From Burkholderiales bacterium (GTDB lineage Bacteria > Pseudomonadota > Gammaproteobacteria > Burkholderiales > Burkholderiaceae_D), in the NCBI GenBank assembly GCA_005800405.1, contig SYFN01000017.1, forward strand, positions 1-7,210: 7,210 nt of DNA, written 5' to 3'. Below are positions 5,292-7,210 of this stretch, piece after piece; position 1 is the stretch's first letter, and the number at the start of each line of letters is the position of its first letter. Position numbers and translations under genes: made by a program. The notes under the pieces were generated by a model, which was given only the letters and a program-made list of their open reading frames with translations, ran no database searches and was not told the origin of the DNA.

Positions 5292-5561
5292 ATGTCTGTA
5301 ACCAAAGAAAGCAAAGCCGCCGTTATTGCGGCCAACGCACGCGGTCAAAACGACACAGGCTCGCCAGAAATTCAGGTGGCTCTTTTGACCGCACGCATTA
5401 ACGAACTTAACAGTCACTTCAAGGCCCACGCCAAGGATCATCACTCCCGCCGAGGCCTGATTATGATGGTCAATCGTCGCAAAAGCCTTCTTGCTTACCT
5501 GAAGCGCAAAGATGTTGACCGTTATCGCTCACTGATCGAAAAACTCGGCCTGCGTAAGTAA
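5292..5561 (+). CDS. rpsO: 30S ribosomal protein S15
   Basis: Primary 16S rRNA-binding protein of the small-subunit platform, 89 aa, the standard length. It has the family layout: [16 protein letters not shown] (21-36) and the signature [18 protein letters not shown] (39-56), in which H42, H46, D49, H50 and S52 correspond to the rRNA contacts, then [13 protein letters not shown] (66-78) and the ending EKLGLRK. ATG 5292 is preceded by only a weak purine stretch (GAAAGA, 5278-5283) instead of a clear Shine-Dalgarno sequence, which fits a gene whose translation is regulated through its leader. It has its own -10 box at 5196-5201 and is followed by a strong hairpin and then pnp, the same rpsO-pnp pairing found across proteobacteria. 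Confidence 0.98.
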   Translation: MSVTKESKAAVIAANARGQNDTGSPEIQVALLTARINELNSHFKAHAKDHHSRRGLIMMVNRRKSLLAYLKRKDVDRYRSLIEKLGLRK

Positions 5562-5582
5562 TTTTTCCAGCTGCCTGCCAAC

Positions 5583-5624
5583 AAATGCCTGTATCAGGTT
5601 TCTGATGCGGGCATTTCGTTTTTT
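5583..5624 (+). terminator. Intrinsic terminator between rpsO and pnp
   Basis: A 15-bp stem (5583-5597 with 5602-5616; outer arms AAATGCC and GGCATTT, inner ATCAG and CTGAT, with two G·T pairs between) has a 4-nt GTTT loop and is followed after CG by six T (5619-5624). It is a textbook Rho-independent terminator. Because pnp lies downstream with no obvious strong promoter in between, it is probably leaky and adjusts the rpsO to pnp ratio, as the equivalent element does in Escherichia coli. The long stem could also be an RNase III target. Confidence 0.85.
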
Positions 5625-5665
5625 GAAGCAATGCGTGTAGCGAAAAAACGAGTCTGAAGAAGCAA

Positions 5666-5721
5666 GGCGGCCCTATGGGCCGTCCGTGGTGAGGTGAACG
5701 ACAGCGCCTGAAAATCTGTCG
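5666..5721 (+). promoter_or_regulatory. Two hairpins in the pnp 5' leader
   Basis: GGCGGCCC (5666-5673) pairs with GGGCCGTC (5677-5684) around a TAT loop (8 bp, one G·T pair), without a T tract. CGACAG (5699-5704) pairs with CTGTCG (5716-5721) around an 11-nt loop, ending 24 nt before the pnp ATG. In E. coli, pnp is autoregulated when RNase III cuts a leader stem-loop and PNPase then removes the cut arm; the arrangement here is compatible, but the role is inferred. Confidence 0.5.
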
Positions 5722-5745
5722 GCAAAAATAGAAAGGAATGACCCG

Positions 5746-7210
5746 ATGTTCAATAAAGTTACGAAAACCTTCCAGTACGGCCAACACACTGTGATCCTGG
5801 AAACCGGCGAGATCGCTCGTCAGGCCTCCGGCGCCGTAATGGTCTCGGTCGAAGATACCCTTGTTCTTGCCACTGTCGTCGCGCGCAAGGACGCCAAGCC
5901 CGGTCAGGATTTCTTTCCGCTGACCGTGGACTATGTTGAAAAAACTTATGCAGCTGGCCGTATCCCTGGCGGCTTTTTCAAGCGCGAAGGACGCCCTTCC
6001 GAAAAAGAGACGCTTACATCGCGCCTGATTGATCGTCCGATTCGCCCGCTATTCCCTGAGGGTTATCTGAACGAAGTTCAGGTCATCATTCATGTGTTGT
6101 CCGTCAACCCCGATATTGATCCGGACATCCCAGCCATGATTGGCGCCTCTGCTGCGTTGTGCGTGGCTGGCATTCCATTCAATGGCCCGATTGGTGCCGC
6201 TCGGGTTGGTTATATCGATGGTCAATACGTACTCAATCCTACCGTGTCCCAGTTGCCGAACTCCAAGATGGATCTGGTCGTCGCTGGCACCGAAATGGCC
6301 GTGTTGATGGTCGAATCCGAAGCTCAAGAACTGTCCGAAGAAATCATGCTAGGCGCGGTGGTGTTTGGTCACGAACACATGAAAGCTGTGATCGATGCGA
6401 TTCATGATCTGGTGCGCGACGGTGGCAAACCCGAAGTGCCATGGAGCCCCGCGCCCAAAAACGAAGCGCTGATTGCACGCGTCACCGAACTCGCCGAGGC
6501 TAAACTGCGCGAAGCATTCGCAACCAAAGAAAAGCAGGCTCGTACCGACAAGCTTCGTCAGATCAGTAGCGAAGTCAGCGCGGCACTGGCCGCCGATGCT
6601 GCAGCAGCAGGCACATCTGCCCCGGATTCGGCGGATGTTGGCAATGTGATGTTTGATCTCGAGTCCAAGATTGTTCGATCACAAATTCTCGATGGCGAGC
6701 CGCGTATCGATGGTCGTGACACCCGTACCGTGCGTCCGATCTCCATTCGTACCAGTGTGCTGCCACGTACGCACGGCTCAGCACTGTTTACGCGCGGTGA
6801 GACGCAGGCGCTGGTCGTGGCCACTCTAGGCACAGCGCGCGATGAACAAAAAATCGACGCGCTCACCGGCGAGTACAGTGATCGTTTCATGCTTCACTAC
6901 AACATGCCACCCTTTGCGACCGGCGAAACAGGTCGTGTGGGCTCGCCAAAACGCCGCGAGATTGGTCACGGTCGTTTGGCCAAGCGCGCGCTGATCGCTG
7001 CCTTGCCTGCGGCTGTTGAATTCAGCTACTCGGTGCGTCTGGTGTCTGAAATTACTGAGTCGAATGGTTCTTCATCGATGGCATCGGTCTGCGGCGGTAG
7101 TCTGGCGCTGATGGATGCTGGCATGCCCCTCAAAGCGCATGTGGCTGGTATTGCGATGGGTCTGATCAAGGAAGGCAACAAGTTTGCAGTCCTCTCCGAT
7201 ATTCTGGGTG
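5746..7210 (+). CDS. pnp: Polyribonucleotide nucleotidyltransferase (PNPase), 5' two thirds
   Basis: A phosphorolytic 3'-5' exoribonuclease of RNA turnover and a degradosome partner in many bacteria. ATG 5746 has AAGGA (5733-5737) 8 nt upstream. The frame is open for 488 codons to the right edge. Visible are the first RNase PH-like domain (~1-140), with [20 protein letters not shown] (69-88; RNA-contacting loop) and [16 protein letters not shown] (92-107), the helical linker (~145-300), and the second RNase PH-like core with RIDGRD (about 320-325), TRGETQALV, and [22 protein letters not shown] (393-414), which holds phosphate- and RNA-binding residues. The window stops just before the expected metal-binding Asp cluster; the KH and S1 RNA-binding domains are outside (the family is ~700 aa). 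It follows rpsO after 184 bp of structured leader. Confidence 0.97.
   Translation, partial: MFNKVTKTFQYGQHTVILETGEIARQASGAVMVSVEDTLVLATVVARKDAKPGQDFFPLTVDYVEKTYAAGRIPGGFFKREGRPSEKETLTSRLIDRPIRPLFPEGYLNEVQVIIHVLSVNPDIDPDIPAMIGASAALCVAGIPFNGPIGAARVGYIDGQYVLNPTVSQLPNSKMDLVVAGTEMAVLMVESEAQELSEEIMLGAVVFGHEHMKAVIDAIHDLVRDGGKPEVPWSPAPKNEALIARVTELAEAKLREAFATKEKQARTDKLRQISSEVSAALAADAAAAGTSAPDSADVGNVMFDLESKIVRSQILDGEPRIDGRDTRTVRPISIRTSVLPRTHGSALFTRGETQALVVATLGTARDEQKIDALTGEYSDRFMLHYNMPPFATGETGRVGSPKRREIGHGRLAKRALIAALPAAVEFSYSVRLVSEITESNGSSSMASVCGGSLALMDAGMPLKAHVAGIAMGLIKEGNKFAVLSDILG

Overview
The window looks like a chromosomal segment of a betaproteobacterium, most likely in the Burkholderiales. The evidence is the gene order psd - pssA - leuA - rpsO - pnp on the + strand, which is a familiar syntenic block in that group, and the residue-level character of the encoded proteins: a short-form Psd with an FGSR processing site, a PssA of about 290 aa and a LeuA of 514 aa. 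I cannot name the genus.

Left part (1 to about 1514): an accessory patch. It opens with the last 43 codons of an IS30-family transposase reading rightwards. Facing it on the - strand is a set of unrecognised, apparently decaying reading frames. A roughly 315-residue effector-like protein (447-1394) has an in-frame extension back to an ATG at 1514 that is interrupted by one TAA at 1470-1472. It is followed with no gap (TAA then ATG, same frame) by a 33-codon frame. That frame overlaps by ATGA a further frame whose 3' end has been cut by the IS30 end and now stops inside it. In many Burkholderiales ilvC sits directly upstream of psd; here that position is taken by this patch.

Middle part (1515-5097): a spacer with a nested inverted repeat, then psd and pssA (35 bp apart), which together turn CDP-diacylglycerol plus serine into phosphatidylethanolamine. 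A 274-bp gap follows and then leuA (2-isopropylmalate synthase). The gap holds what I consider the best find in the window: an uncatalogued 25-codon leader frame (3366-3443) with Leu in five of six consecutive codons. It overlaps two hairpins and is followed by a G-free, C-rich stretch, which suggests leucine-responsive attenuation of leuA.

Right part (5098-7210): a -10 box and leader for rpsO (ribosomal protein S15), with a terminator-like hairpin at the expected transcription start and a UUCG-capped hairpin that could be an S15 autoregulatory site. Next come rpsO, a strong intrinsic terminator or RNase III-type stem, two more hairpins in the pnp leader, and the first 488 codons of pnp (polynucleotide phosphorylase), which runs off the right edge. 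No tRNA, rRNA or CRISPR array was seen.
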